DNA of 64,000 bases from assembly GCA_000331325.2 (NCBI GenBank), contig CM003430.1:1101501-1165500 (forward strand). Reading direction: 5' to 3'. Below are positions 38,280 to 50,500 of this stretch, one piece after another. The stretch's first letter is position 1, and every line of letters begins with the position of its first letter. The notes under the pieces were generated by a model. That model was given only the letters and a program-made list of their open reading frames with translations. It did no database searches and was not told the origin of the DNA. Both the position numbers and the translations under genes were made by a program. Origin of the DNA: Crithidia fasciculata (lineage: Eukaryota > Euglenozoa > Kinetoplastea > Trypanosomatida > Trypanosomatidae).

Positions 38280-40994
38280 GCGTACGCGCGGCAATGACGC
38301 ACCTCGTAACGGCAAGACGGCGAGAAGAGAGGCAACGCTAGCGATGAGCGCGATTACTCACGCATGTTGGTTCTTGCAAGCAGCGAGGTAATCTTTGTAG
38401 CGCTTCATTGATGAGCCGTTGTGTGTGAATGTTGGAACAAAGATGGGAAAAGGCAACGAAAGAGAAGGGAGACGCAGAGCCGTTGAGAGACTGCATGAGA
38501 AAATGCTGCCATTGTGAGAGCAACAAGAACTCCCAGGTATTGCGCTGCCCCACAAGCCAACTATTCGCACGCTCTGAAAGTAGCGGTGGCAGCGACAAGA
38601 GAAGAGAAAGAGAAAAACCCTGTGTCCCCCATACGAGCCGCTGCAGTCGATTTCAGAGCCTTTTCTTGTTGATCTCCCGCGAAACATCACCGAAATCGTA
38701 GGCGTCTCCTACACAATACCACACCCGTTCTCAATGTCCACGTGCGACGGGGAAAAGAGTTGGCGTCGGCGACGTACGTATGCAACGCACTTCACTGGTA
38801 ATACTTGATCTTTGCTTTTCTTATTGGCAAGATTTTTCGTTATGTCTGGCGTTACTCGGTAGATAGGGATCAAAACTAGTCATTGTGAATGCGTACATCA
38901 CGTTTGCACCTGAACAGTGCGCAAGAAAGGAGAACAGCCGTAAACCAGCCAGCGAAAAAAAAAAAGAAGAGAAAGACTTTAGCAAAAAAAAAAAAGAGGG
39001 TAAAAGAGACGCAAGAAATAGTAACGGGCTCTGGCATGTGTTAAGATGCAAAATCAACTATTGCATGGATTAACCGAGAGACAGTCAGAGCGCTTTAATT
39101 AGCTATATATAGAGGTGCTGGTTTTTTTTTTTGCTTGTTTGGTGTTCTCTCTCTCTTCCTTGCGTAGGGAGTACCGATATCATTAGTATTTTGTTTGTTT
39201 GTTTGATTGTTTGGTTTAGATCCGCAGGACAATCACACATGAAGAAAAAAAGGGGGAAAGGAAGGAAGATGAAAGGGAAGAAGAGCGAAGCTTGAAAAGG
39301 TCAAAACACAACATTAATAATAATAAGATAGTAATTTAAAAGTAAAGATAACAGCCGGCAGTCGAAGACGCGGACGGTGAAAACACGGCTAACTCATTTA
39401 CCGAGGGGGAGAGCAAGTCCAGTGGGGAAAAAACAAAAAAGGAAAAGACCAAAGGCCGACTCTTCTCGGCAGAAGAGATAATAGAAAAAGTGCTACGCAG
39501 CCTATCGGTGCGTTGCAGTACGGAGTGGGCGTCCATGCGCGCGCTCTCCCTCTCTCACATCTTGACACAAAGTCTGCGTCCCCCTCACAACGGCGGCCGT
39601 TTATACTCGTGACAGATACAACAAAGGACAAGAAAAGAAGAGAAAAAACAAATACACTTGCCCAGACAAACAGCGCCGGTCCTTCTTAGCTTTGCTGTCG
39701 TTATCCGCCCGCTTGCCGTCGCGACACTCTTGCTTATCTGCAAAAAAAGAAAAAAGGAAAAAATCACGCCAAAAACTCAAGTACAAACACAAGTATAAAT
39801 AGATAACATTTCTGTGGCCAACTGCGCCAAGTACCACCGCCGCTGTAAGGACGCAGCGAAGATCCGCGCAAGAGGAGCGTTTAGAAGGCTGCCGTTAATT
39901 TTGTTTGCCTGTCCAATCGACGTTTCTCTTTCATTTTTTTCTCCAGCATTTCTAGCCAACTACCAGAAAAGAAACACTTTAGACAGGCGCTGAGAGACCC
40001 AGCTATTAAAACTATAAAGAGCGAGGAAGAGAGGAAGAGGAAGAAGGGAAGAGGGGAAGACGCTGAAACAGAAACAAATTGAGAAGAGTAAAACACCAGA
40101 AAAGTAAGTCGGCAAAAGAGAAAAAAAAAAAAGACACAAGCAGAGGGAGCAACAAGGAACAAAATACAGAAGCGCAAGACAGATGAAATCAAAAGCAGTG
40201 CGATCGTACTATCACAGACGGGCAGACACACACTTACACGCACGCCACACCATAATTACCGAAGAGCCAAAACGTTTTGTTCTTGCATGTGCGGTAAAGA
40301 AAACAGAAATGTCTTTTTGTTTCCCTCATTTCCTCTCCCGCTTTCGCGGTGGTCGGTGTTGTGGTATCCTCAGTTTTTTTTTGTATTTTTTCCAGCGTAC
40401 GAGCTTGCGCCAAACATCTAAAAGACCGTGGATGGCATCGCCTAAAGAGAGTAAAGGAATAAACGGCGCTCGTCTGTGTGCAGCTCCGACTTGCCCCGCT
40501 GCGAATGCGCCAACGACTACTCATCTCTCGCTCGCAATGCCTTCGCAGAACAACGCTCTATTTTTTCTTCATGCATTCACACTGAAGGATAAAGCGACGG
40601 AAAAAAAAAAGAGCTGTAAAGAACTTCAAATGTCTCTTTGTTATGCCTCAGAGCTTTCCACAGACAAAATTACGACCGATGAGAGCGTGCATGTATGAGT
40701 ATGTGTGGCGGAATTAAAAACGAAACAGAGAAAAAATTTTCTGTATCACTACGCACAGAAAAGCACACCTGCGACGTATCTGCTCATCCTCCCCCCTAAT
40801 TTTACTTACCTTCAGCATTTTTTTCTTCTCCTCATTTAAGTTCCACAACTCAGTCCTCCTCTTTCCACCCTGTTTCTCTACTTCTGCTCTCTGTTAAATC
40901 TTTTTCTCTGCTTGCCATCAGCCACGTCTGCGCTTTTCCTTCCTTTCTTGTCTTTCTCGTGCCTGAAAAACACCGCACAGCCACACACCTTCTC
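38280..40994. other. Long spacer between RRM-like and unrecognised genes
   Basis: About 2.7 kb of low-complexity DNA with A-runs (about 38956-38966, 38985-38995), a (TTTG)n-like stretch at 39190-39220 and an AAT cluster near 39313. At 40372-40395 the plus strand has T-runs ending in TTTTTTCCAG, followed by an 88-codon plus ORF (40432-40698). The last 200 bases before 40994 are purine-rich in the transcript. Confidence 0.6.
39190..39220. repeat. (TTTG)n-like tetranucleotide repeat
   Basis: Four or five tandem TTTG units with one TTGA interruption. Confidence 0.8.
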
Positions 40995-41085
40995 TCATTG
41001 ATACTGCCCGTGCTCCCCGTAGGCGGGCTTCGGTGACTGCTGATATCCAGGGTAAGGCGGGGCAGCGTTGTGGTATGCGGGCAGC

Positions 41086-41117
<32 letters not shown>

Positions 41118-42410
41118 GTAGTACGCGTCGGGACTGGAAGAGCCTTCACGGCGACTACCAGGGCTTGATGGGCTGCCGCCGCGGCCACCGCCAACATTAC
41201 CACCACCACCGCGACGGCTATTTGAGTAGCTGTGGTTGCTACCCGAGCGCTTATCTTGGCCACCGGCGTTGCTAGCCGCCGCTGAGGCTGCATTATTGCT
41301 GTTCGCGTTGCCACCGCGGCCGCGACGGCCACCACCACCGTTCAGCGCGTCCGCCTTGAGCTCCTCCACCACCATCGAATCACGCGGCAGCCGCGCCTTC
41401 TTGGACAGTACCGCGGCGTCAAGCGCGACGTACTCGCACAAGGCGTCCACCTCGTCTGCGGTGCGGCCGAGCCAGACGCCGCCGATGTCGAAGAGGATGC
41501 GCTTGTGCAGGCTGCGCACGAGGGTGAGGTCCGCCTCGCTGCGGCAGTAGAGAAGGTAGCAGCCAGCACCGCGGCTCTCGAGATGGCTGGCGCAGGCGCC
41601 ACAGGTGCGGTGGATCAGCCACAGCAGCTCGTTGGGGGTCGTCTCAAAGCGCACCTGACCAATGAAGAGCGCGATCGGCAAGCTGCCCTCTCCACCACCG
41701 CCGCCCGTACCACCTCCCGGGCTGCCGCTCGCCTGCGCTCCACTTTTGGGAAATGTCGGCAGGTTCGCCGGGAACTGGATGTAGCGGCAGCGATCCTTCA
41801 AGGCGCGATGCACCACCTCCGGCGGCAGCTCAAAGCCGGTGTCGAGCCGCTCGCTGTGCCCGCGAGACAAGTAGGCGTCTGCCACCCGCTGGTCCATGAC
41901 GCCGGGGCCCAAGAAGAGGCCGTTGTGGAAGTTCTGCGGCGCCTGCCCGTGCGTCGGCGTCGACACCTGCACCGGAGTCGAGTTGCCCGAGAAGCTAAAG
42001 GTGTAGGGGTTGTGGCGGCCGGCCCGCTCCGCATCTGAAGGTGCCTCTGCAGAGATCGGCGCGATGTACGGCGAGCGGCCCGTCCCTTTGGTGCGGCACG
42101 TGACAGTGATGGGGCTGTCCTCGAGCTCGATCAGCGTGCTGCTGTTGCGGCGACCCAGGACGGCTTGGTAGTTCACCTGCAGCGGCTCCACATACGGGGA
42201 CGTGGCGAGGGGGTCCTGCTGGTGCGGTGGGGTGCCGCCGAACTGCGTGGTGAAGACGAGCGGCGGCGTCGGTGGGTGCTGCGCTGAGAAGGTGTTGTTT
42301 GGCGTGCCCATGCTGGGGAGGTCTGATGCGCTGCCGCCGCCGCGGGTGCGGTAGGACATTTGGTGCTGCTGCGGCTGCATCGGCACATAGTTGTTTGGCG
42401 CGCCTTGCAT
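40995..42410 (-). CDS. RRM-like RNA-binding protein with Gly/Ser/Gln-rich tail
   Basis: A protein of up to 471 residues. Low-complexity N-terminus; one likely folded domain at about 250-340: LPIALFIGQVRFETTPNELLWLIHRTC (RNP2-like strand and first helix), then GAGCYLLYCRSEADLTLVRSLHKRILFDIGGVWLGR (RNP1-like strand and second helix). This is the order of an RNA-recognition motif. The C-terminal third has GGGGRRGRGG and RRGGGGN boxes (RGG-like, RNA-binding) and a Gln12 run, then Pro/Tyr-rich sequence, as in granule-forming RNA-binding proteins. The open frame begins with GTG at 42422; the first ATG is at 42410. No AG lies between the strong pyrimidine tract (42428-42460) and that ATG. The first one is within the codons after it, so the true start may be the ATG at 42380. 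Likely a post-transcriptional regulator. Confidence 0.82.
41085..41120 (-). repeat. CAG/CAA repeat coding polyglutamine
   Basis: Twelve Gln codons in a row, mixed CAG and CAA, in the tail of the RRM-like protein. Such tracts often vary in length between strains. Confidence 0.9.
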
Positions 42411-44577
42411 GGCGTCGCCCACAGATGAATAAAGAAAAGAGAAGTAAAAAAAAGAGAGAAATTACTAAGGTTAATGAATGTCACTTACACACACACGCTG
42501 AGAAAATCGTTCCGCTCTTAAGTGCTGCTAATGCTGTGCTGTTTGGTCACTATGAGGTGAAGTTTGGGGACACACCGCAGCTCGCTTCGTAGGAAAGTGG
42601 AAGAGAGAAAACAAAAGGACAAGGGCAAGGAGGGAGGCCAATGCGCTTAAGCACGGCGTATTCGAAAAAAAAAGGAAGGAAAAAAAGGACAAGAAGAAAG
42701 GGGGAAAAAAGAAGAAGTAGAACTTGCAGAGCACGACGCTGTGTTTGTACTTGGCTTTCTCTTTGTTACAGACACAAGTCAAATAAAAAGTTAGATAAAA
42801 AAAAGAAGGAAAAATGACTTCACCTATTGCAAAAGACAGACAGAGAGAGAAAAAGAAAGACGAAAGAGACCCACCAACGAAGACCTGCACGTTTAATTTG
42901 CAGTTTGGATTTTTTTTTGTTCGTTAAAACGCTGATAAGGCTTTATCAAGTCACCGAGGAATCTTACAGAGCGAAGAAGAGATAAAAGCCAAAGAAGTAA
43001 ACGAAGCCAAGAAGGGAATGCGAAGAGCAGCAAAATAGAAATAAAAAAAGAAAAGAGACTGAAATAAAGAGAGGGAGGGAAGAAAAATGCTTTACGGCTC
43101 GAGCAGATCGAGATATTAACTTTCAGAAGAAGAACACACACAACTTTGCCTGACAAACATGCAAAGGTCACCTCGTGTGTTACTCTAGTTATTAAGCCTC
43201 TCTTTTTTTCTTATTATTATTGAATTCTGGTGGACTTCCTAAATTGAGAGGATATTTGCCTATCTTAATTTGCGTTGTGCGTGTGCAAACTAAAATTGCA
43301 GCGCGACGGGGGTACAGGAAAAGTCGACACTGGACAACTTGACTGCGGTAGATGATATCCTAGCCGGCTTTCTTTTTTTTTTTTTTTGCACAGCTCTGTT
43401 ATTCTGCTAAGGGGGCTTGTGCTAAAGAGCCCGCGTTCACGATCGCACTCGTTCACAAACACCAACACACAAAATGAAGCGAAAATTGGTGAGAAAGCGC
43501 GGCTTGGGCTCGGAAAGAGGAGAAGTCAACCAGCAATAGTCAATGCGGTGCAGCAGCGAAGACAGGCGGTATGACTCGTAAACGTGCAGTGTGTGTGTGG
43601 AGCGGCAAGAAGGGCGAAAATCAACAACCAAAGGCTCAGTAAAAACGTGCAAAAAAAGGAAACTTGTGTGAGTCGGTGTGCGGGTAGGCGCTCTCTCAGG
43701 GCTTTGGAAAAACACAAAACAAGCCGCAGCGAAAATCTACGGCGTGCGATAGAGCGACGGGGAGGAAAGGCGAGAGAGAGAAAGAGAGAGGATAGAAGGC
43801 GACAACAAATTGGGAAAGAGAGTCAGCAGGGTTGTTGACAGGGAAAGGGGGAAAAAAATTGTAATAGCAGCGCTTCTAGGAAGGGGAGAAAAAAGAAAAT
43901 CTGAGCTATAGGCAAAGAACGAGAAGTATGGCCAGCATTTGTGTTTTTTTTTGTGTATGTGAAAAATCAAAGAGGCAGGAGTGGAGGAACAATAACGAAG
44001 AAGAGCGAGATGGCGAGAGGTTGAGAGATGACGGGTGCCTGGAGAAGTCGCAGCATGAAAGTACACAAGCACTTCTTCTCTTCTTGTTTTCCTCCAACGG
44101 AACAGTACAAGGGACGGAGGGTGACAAACACAAAACACTCACGCACTGCTGTAGCCTACCGCCGAGTCGTAAGCTCGACTGAAACGAACGAAGCGCTTGG
44201 CTCTCCGCAGCATCCGGCACGCCGCTTGTCAAACGCGAACACGAGAAGGCCCTTAATGTAGATTTGAGAGCAATTAAAAAAAAATGTCGGTTTTGATGGA
44301 AATAGAAGTAAAGTGACACGTAAAGAAATTGATTGACTAGCGTACATCGCAGTTGAAAGGAACAAAAAAGGGGGAAAAAAGAATTTGGAGAGAGATGTGC
44401 ACCCGCAGCGCGCAGCGAACAAATAGCCAACAGCATCGCAACCTCTCTTTATGTTTCCCCTGGAACTCGTGGCGCTGAGGAAGCTTCGAATACACAAATA
44501 AAAAGATCAGATGCGGTTCTACACCGCACCATCGAGAAGAACAGCATGCAACATTTCCATTGCTTTCCCCCGCTCCA
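42411..44577. other. Spacer between LRR-cNMP-like and RRM-like genes
   Basis: About 2.2 kb of low-complexity DNA, purine-rich on the plus strand, with a T16 run at about 43372-43387 and a T8 run near 43946. No gene seen; minus-strand hydrophobic ORFs are pyrimidine readings. Confidence 0.6.
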
Positions 44578-47500
44578 CTACGCGTCGTCCGGTATCACAC
44601 AGCAGTGTCGCGTCAGCGCCAGCCGCAGCAACGGGCTCATCGCAGCGAAGGCCTCGTTGGACAGCGTCGAGTAGCGCCAGTGGGCAACCGGAGTGTTGGA
44701 GGGATACGGCCGCAGCTCAGCTCCCAGCCGCACCACCGTCGGTTTGGCTCCAGCAGAGGCACTCCTCTCCCTGCCTTTCTTCTCATTTGCTGCTGAGGCA
44801 GATGAAGTATCATTAGGATCTTCTGCGGCTGCGGCTGCCGCTGCTTCTGCCTCGGCTGCCTTTCGCAAGCGGTACTGCCGCAGCGCTGCCGTCTTCCCCA
44901 GTCCGCGCCGTCCCTCGACACCACCCACAGCGCCGGAGTGGTCGCCGCCGCCTTCCTTCCTCTCCTCCTCGGCCGCACGTGCTGCAGCATCGAGTTCCAT
45001 CAGCGCCTGCGTCACGACTGCGTTGCCGGACAGCAGGTGGTGCTCCTGCGCGTCCACACCCGCCCTGGCGGCAGCCGCGGTGGGGGGAATGCGCAGAAGA
45101 TACTCTCCCTCCTGCAGCAGCACAAGGTGGTCGCCGAGCACTGTGGCGGTGCAGAAGACAGTCGGCGCGGCGTGTGTGCCGCGTGCTGCGTTGGCCGTGG
45201 TGGATGCGGCCGTGCTGCGGGTGCAGTGAAAGGTGTCGAGCTGGACAGGAAACGAGGCGATGTGCACGGCGTGGACGTGGGCAAAGGTGCTCATCGGGGT
45301 GCGCTGCAGCACGTGCTGCTGGACGAGCTGGTACGGGGCGAAGAGGTAAAAGAAGGCGACGGGGACGGGCAACGCCCACAGCGTCACCGCAGCAGCTTCA
45401 CTCGCCGTGGCAGCGTCCGCATCGACGACAAGACGAGCGGTGCTGCGACGCGCAAAAGGAGACGCAGCAACGGCGTTGGCGTCAGCAGAGAGAGAGTTGG
45501 GGTAGAGCAGCGCGCAGCCGAGAGCCTCGGCCTCACCCACCCACTGCCCAGGCACGACCCGACACGTCTCACCACCAGCCTGCAACGTCACATACGCCTG
45601 CGCTGCCGTGAGCTCGGCTTTCGGCAAGAAAAAGAGCGACTGGCAGTGAGGCTCTCCGTCGGCGTAGAGCACCGCACCAGGGTACACCGGCACCGGCTCG
45701 AGATGCTCGATCAGGCGGCTGACCAAGAAGCCCCACTGCCGATCCTGCGTCTGCCGGATCGTCCAATAGTTCTCCTCCGCTGTCGTCAGAAAAGCCGCAT
45801 CGGCGTCGTGGTACATGCCGGGTGGAGCCTGCGGTGGTGGTAAGAGCTGCTGGCGGATGCTGCGCAGAAGATGACTGGACGAGAGCGCTTCCGCAGTTGG
45901 TCGCTCGGATGCCTGCGCACGGCCCCACGCCGCCGCGGCTACTGGCGATGCTCCACCAGCGCCTGCATCCTCTGGCAGCGGCACGTTGGGCCACACTGTC
46001 CGCCCACCCAACACGCGTTGACGGGCGACGTGGCGGTCCAGAAAGGCCGCCCGCACCACCTCCGTGCACTCGGCAGTCCACACAACACCGCTGCGTGGCG
46101 CCGCTGCTGCCTCCGCCTCGCGTACTGCTGCTGTTGACGCCGCAGCCCCGATTGTTGCCGCAGCAGCAGGGTCGGCGCCGTCGTAGCAGAGGTAGGTGAC
46201 GCCGCCGGTACTGGGGCGGTAGGTATTGGACAGCAGAGAGAGGGAGGAGGAGGCGGCGATGGCGTCGAGGGTGGTGTAGCTCGCGCTGCGCGCTGCGTGA
46301 TGTGTGCGAGTTGACACAGCGCCAGGTGACACGGACGAGAAGGATGCCCCTGCTGGTGCTGCTGCAGACGAGTGTTTCTGGATCTTAAAGACGCGAACAA
46401 ACGGCGTAGACTTGCCAAGCAGCCACGGCACCGCCGCCACGCCAGCTTCCAGCGCACTCCGCACCTCTTTCAATGTCTGCGCGGCCCAGGCGGCGTATAT
46501 CTTCGATTGCATCGGCGGCGACGGCAGCCCCGGTGAGACGAGAGAAGATGGCAGAGACGAAGACGAAGCCGCGACAGCTGTCGGTCCTGCCTTCTGCACG
46601 TTGCGCTCCTTCCGCAGTTGGTTCAGCAGGCACTGCGCCGACACCATCTCCTTCTCCCTGTCCAACAGCAACGTGCCGGTGAGCACGACGGTAGTGAGAG
46701 ACGGCGTGGACTGCACGAGCCGCGACAGCGCCGGCAGCAGCGCCGCCGCGATGGGATTGAACGAGAGGTCCAGCACTTCGAGCGAAGGGTGTCCCTGCAG
46801 GGCTTCGAGGACGTACAGCAGCACACGGCCACCACTGCTCTGCTCCGCCTCTGCCGTACCCGTGAAGTCGAGCGACAGGCGAGCAAGACGCAGCGTGCGG
46901 AGCTGCGGCAACAAGGAGCACATCTCAATAACAGCGCTACCGGCATCAGAGGCTGAGGGCCGCCCGCTGCTCCAGAGCGGTGCCACCGCCTGCACCACCA
47001 CCGTCGTTGCCTGTCGAGAGTTTCCGGCGCTGGTGTGGTGATGGTGGTGATGGAGTGGGTGCCGCTTCACGAGAGCGACACGGCGCACACGGCACAAGTC
47101 AGCGAGGGCGAGCAGCGTGTTGGGCCCCACGTAACACGTCGAGAAGTCCAGAGCGGTGGTGCGAGCGGCAATGGCCTCGCTCTCGGCAGCCACGGCGCCT
47201 TTGCTGCTGGCGCTGGAGGACGGCGAAAGCAGCGCGGCTGAGGGCCCGGCCAGCAGTGCTGCCCAAAAGTCCGGCACCCGCACCGCGCCGTGGTACTCGC
47301 AGAGCAGACGGAAGAAGCGGTAGAGGATGCTGGGCGTCTCATGCAGTGGCTGCGCGGTGGGCAAGCTTCCCTTCGAGGTGGCACAGTCTGAAAAGGCAGT
47401 TGTGCGGTTCCAGTCCTCCTCTCCTTCGGCGGCGCTGGTCAAGTCGTTGGTCGGTGTTGCAGCAGCAGCAGCGGTTGCGGAGTTGCTGCGGCCAGGGTAA

Positions 47501-47592
47501 GAGAGGGAGAAAGCCGCTGCTTGCGTGCTTTGCCGGTTGGGTAGCAGCGAGGTGAGAACGGGGCTCTGGCGTGTGGAAGTGGCCGCCTTCAT
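44578..47592 (-). CDS. Leucine-rich-repeat plus cyclic-nucleotide-binding-like protein
   Basis: A 1004-residue protein. Start is the ATG at 47592; the frame's upstream end at 47625 is only a TTG. LRR units lie at about 225-310: LRTLRLARLSLDFTG, LEVLDLSFNPIAAALLPALSRL and LTTVVLTGTLLLDRE. At about 630-700 there is a cNMP-binding-like stretch: VPVYPGAVLYADGEPHCQSLFFLP, the capping strands, then VVPGQWVGEAEALG in place of the phosphate-binding cassette (usual FGExALL). The key Arg that grips cyclic phosphate is not clearly present. A second similar segment may be LGDHLVLLQEGEYLLRI near 870. There is a His6 run near 180 and an Ala/Glu helix near 945. Trypanosomatids have several odd cNMP-domain proteins and kinases that do not respond to cAMP. 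Function unknown; ligand binding is doubtful. Confidence 0.75.
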   Translation of the reverse strand: MKAATSTRQSPVLTSLLPNRQSTQAAAFSLSYPGRSNSATAAAAATPTNDLTSAAEGEEDWNRTTAFSDCATSKGSLPTAQPLHETPSILYRFFRLLCEYHGAVRVPDFWAALLAGPSAALLSPSSSASSKGAVAAESEAIAARTTALDFSTCYVGPNTLLALADLCRVRRVALVKRHPLHHHHHHTSAGNSRQATTVVVQAVAPLWSSGRPSASDAGSAVIEMCSLLPQLRTLRLARLSLDFTGTAEAEQSSGGRVLLYVLEALQGHPSLEVLDLSFNPIAAALLPALSRLVQSTPSLTTVVLTGTLLLDREKEMVSAQCLLNQLRKERNVQKAGPTAVAASSSSLPSSLVSPGLPSPPMQSKIYAAWAAQTLKEVRSALEAGVAAVPWLLGKSTPFVRVFKIQKHSSAAAPAGASFSSVSPGAVSTRTHHAARSASYTTLDAIAASSSLSLLSNTYRPSTGGVTYLCYDGADPAAAATIGAAASTAAVREAEAAAAPRSGVVWTAECTEVVRAAFLDRHVARQRVLGGRTVWPNVPLPEDAGAGGASPVAAAAWGRAQASERPTAEALSSSHLLRSIRQQLLPPPQAPPGMYHDADAAFLTTAEENYWTIRQTQDRQWGFLVSRLIEHLEPVPVYPGAVLYADGEPHCQSLFFLPKAELTAAQAYVTLQAGGETCRVVPGQWVGEAEALGCALLYPNSLSADANAVAASPFARRSTARLVVDADAATASEAAAVTLWALPVPVAFFYLFAPYQLVQQHVLQRTPMSTFAHVHAVHIASFPVQLDTFHCTRSTAASTTANAARGTHAAPTVFCTATVLGDHLVLLQEGEYLLRIPPTAAAARAGVDAQEHHLLSGNAVVTQALMELDAAARAAEEERKEGGGDHSGAVGGVEGRRGLGKTAALRQYRLRKAAEAEAAAAAAAEDPNDTSSASAANEKKGRERSASAGAKPTVVRLGAELRPYPSNTPVAHWRYSTLSNEAFAAMSPLLRLALTRHCCVIPDDA

Positions 47593-50500
47593 TGTGGTGT
47601 GTAGCGAGAATTGCTGGCGTTTCAAATCACGAGTGGGTATAGGATATATTTTGTTCAGTATGTGTATGCGATTCTTTGCTACTTTGGCTTGAATGCGAGT
47701 GAGCTACGAGAAAGGAAGGAGACACCCGCGGCAGCACTTTCAAAGAGTCCTGTGAGGTGGACCAGCACAAACACATACACGCAAATGTATAAAATAAGAA
47801 GGAGAAGTGCAAATGACAAACAAAAAAAAGAGGCGAGAGAGAAATAGAGAGAAAAGTGAAAGCGCGCTATATCTGCGGCTGTGTATTAAAAAGAAGGGCT
47901 GCAGCGCACCTTCAAATTTAAAAAAAAAAAAAGACAACAAAAAAGCCCGCAGGCAACGCCAATCTTACCACATTCTGCCGATTTTTATCCAACACGGTGT
48001 CTCCTACTGGCAGTGTCGTAGCGACGGACGTTACTGCCCACTCGTGACCCGCCTCTGTTAACACCAACGATGTACACGTCCCGCTTCGAGGCGTCATACA
48101 CTTCTCCGAATATGGAGTAAAAAGCTCTTATTATTATTACAGAGTCGAATGCGCAAAGTTGTTCAGATAAAAAAAGAGAAAAACGATGAGAGAGAGAGGG
48201 CCATAAAACACACAGAATAAAATTAAGGAAGAATGAGAAAGGAAGAAAAGAAGGAAAAAAAAAAAGAAGCTGCAAGCGGAAAGATCTCGAAGAGATAGAC
48301 AGCGAGAGAGACACGATTCCAACACAGGCAGAGCTTAAAACATTGTGAGAAATGTACCCAAAAGACCAAGACGCACACACAAAAAAAGAAGACAAGTCCA
48401 AACACACCAGGAGGAACAGAAGCAACAAAAGACGGAGCACAAGCAAAAAAAGGAGGTATTTAACATAAATCGCACTAGCAGGCGCCAAGTCGTAAGAATA
48501 GAGAAGAGAGAGCGAATTGAAACGAAGGAAAACACCTTACCGGCAACTCTGTATCCGACCAGCGAGCCGCAGCGGCGCAGCGAATATTCACGCGCAGAAC
48601 TCTTCGAGCAATTCACCTGCAAATATGGAAGAGAAGGAGGGGTCTAGCACCTCCTTCACAACAAAAGCAAGACCAAAAAAAAAAAGAGAGGGAAGAGCAA
48701 ACGATAGCTTAGCCGTTTTTCCAACCACACGCGTCAACACTCCGTTTTTCTTTTCTCTCTTTTCGTTCGCTAAATAAATTGAAAAAAAAAAAAAGGCCAG
48801 GGCAACTGATGCGCGGCGCAGCGAGTTTATAAAACACCAAAATTGTGAGAGACAACAGAAAGACGAGACAGTGCGATAAACAAAAAGAGAAAACAAATTC
48901 AAGATAGAATAACATGCAGCGAGTAGGGCACATAGAAAGAGCACATTTTTTCCTCCGAGGCGGAGTTCGTAACGTGAAAAAGCAGCGCAGCACAGAGCGT
49001 TTCTGCAACACAGCAAACATCGATTGGTCACATCGAAGGGTCCCAAATGCAAAACCGAAGAAAATAGTAAAAATATAAGAGTAAATGAAAAAGTTCGCAG
49101 TTGGCGTTTTCCACGTTAGAAGCATACATGTTCACATATTAGACTGTAAAGAAAGCGAAAGAAAGAGAAAGAGGGAAAGAAAAAAAAAAAGGAAAACAAT
49201 TCCAATTTGAAGAATCGGTATGGTTTGAGGTGAGCGCAAGTGACTGCGCTGAACTGCGCTTTCAAGTATCTTTTTTGCTGCTGATGGTGTTCGACTCCCT
49301 TGCCGTCTCGCAGCACCCACTATACCCAACACCAACAGACACTCAATAAAGCTTTACAAAGAAAAAGCTCGACGAAGCCACTAGCCTCGCTTGAACTCCC
49401 GACATGTCTATCTCTTGCCCTCTCGTGTGAAATAATAATTGTAATAACCAAATAATAACTGAAAACAAACAAAAAAAAGAAGCTCCATACGTCAAAACGC
49501 GTTGATGAAATGCAGCTTCACCTCTTCGTTCCGCCATAGAACCCACTTTTGAATGTTCATTATTAATCCCACCTGCCGCTATTTTTATTGATCAAAATTT
49601 CACCGGCACCCACGCACAGATAAGTACATCACTACTGGAAAAAAGACGAACAGTGGGGCCGGTGTGTTAAGACAGAGTCTCACCGTCAAGATGCAAGAGC
49701 AAAGAGAAGCAAAAAAGAAAAACGGCTCTCGGCTGCAACAAGACGCAAAGGTGAAATCGATAAGTAAGGATTCGATGATCGAGATTGGCCGGGAGAAGCA
49801 CCGACTGGGGGGACAAAAAACTGGTCGAGATCGATTCGAATGATAACAGGGGAGGGGTGGAAAAGTTAAGGCGGGCGGGCGGTGGGTGGATTCTAGAAAA
49901 AGAAATGAGTAACATGAAGGACTGATGAACGGTGCGCGCGTGCGAGAAGGGAAAAGAAGCCTTTAACGAAGAAGAGAAAGTACAAAGTCAAAAGGGATAG
50001 AGAGAAAGGGAGGGAGAAAAATATAAAAAAAAAAGAAAGGGACAAAGTAAAGAAGGAGGAGCAATAAAGAAATGATAAAAAGAAGGGGCGATCCGTGGAT
50101 GCTCTGCACACATACACCTACAAACGAAGTAAAGAGGAAAACGGAATAGTGGAGCAAAATAGCGCAGGCTGACGGCAGCACAGCGCTCGACGGCACAGAG
50201 AAAGAGAAATATATAATTAAGTGTTCGAATACGTGGAAAGCAAGACAAGAAAAGAAATAGTGGACATGCTGGAGAGTCGACCAGATGAAGTGAAAAGAAA
50301 AGTTGACGGGAACAAAGAAAGATTTTGCTTGTCTTCTACGTGAAACGGGGGAACAAGAGGTGATGGAGCTAAGAACACGCATGTCGACGTAGTCATCGCC
50401 GACGCACATCTAGCAAAAAAAAATTGGAAAGCCACCTTTAAACACAAACAGCTAAGGTGATATTGAGGGGCAAGGAAGAACACGGAAGACACATCGATAG

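Noticed and set aside
47985-49125. Hydrophobic minus-strand ORFs that could be membrane proteins
   Set aside because: They are Phe/Leu/Ser/Cys translations of pyrimidine-rich UTR, in several frames at once, without a consistent start context.
22440-49200. Frequent A-runs as tails of LINE or SINE retroposons
   Set aside because: No target-site duplications, RNA-gene-like heads or reverse-transcriptase fragments were found next to them; they match polypyrimidine signals of the minus strand.
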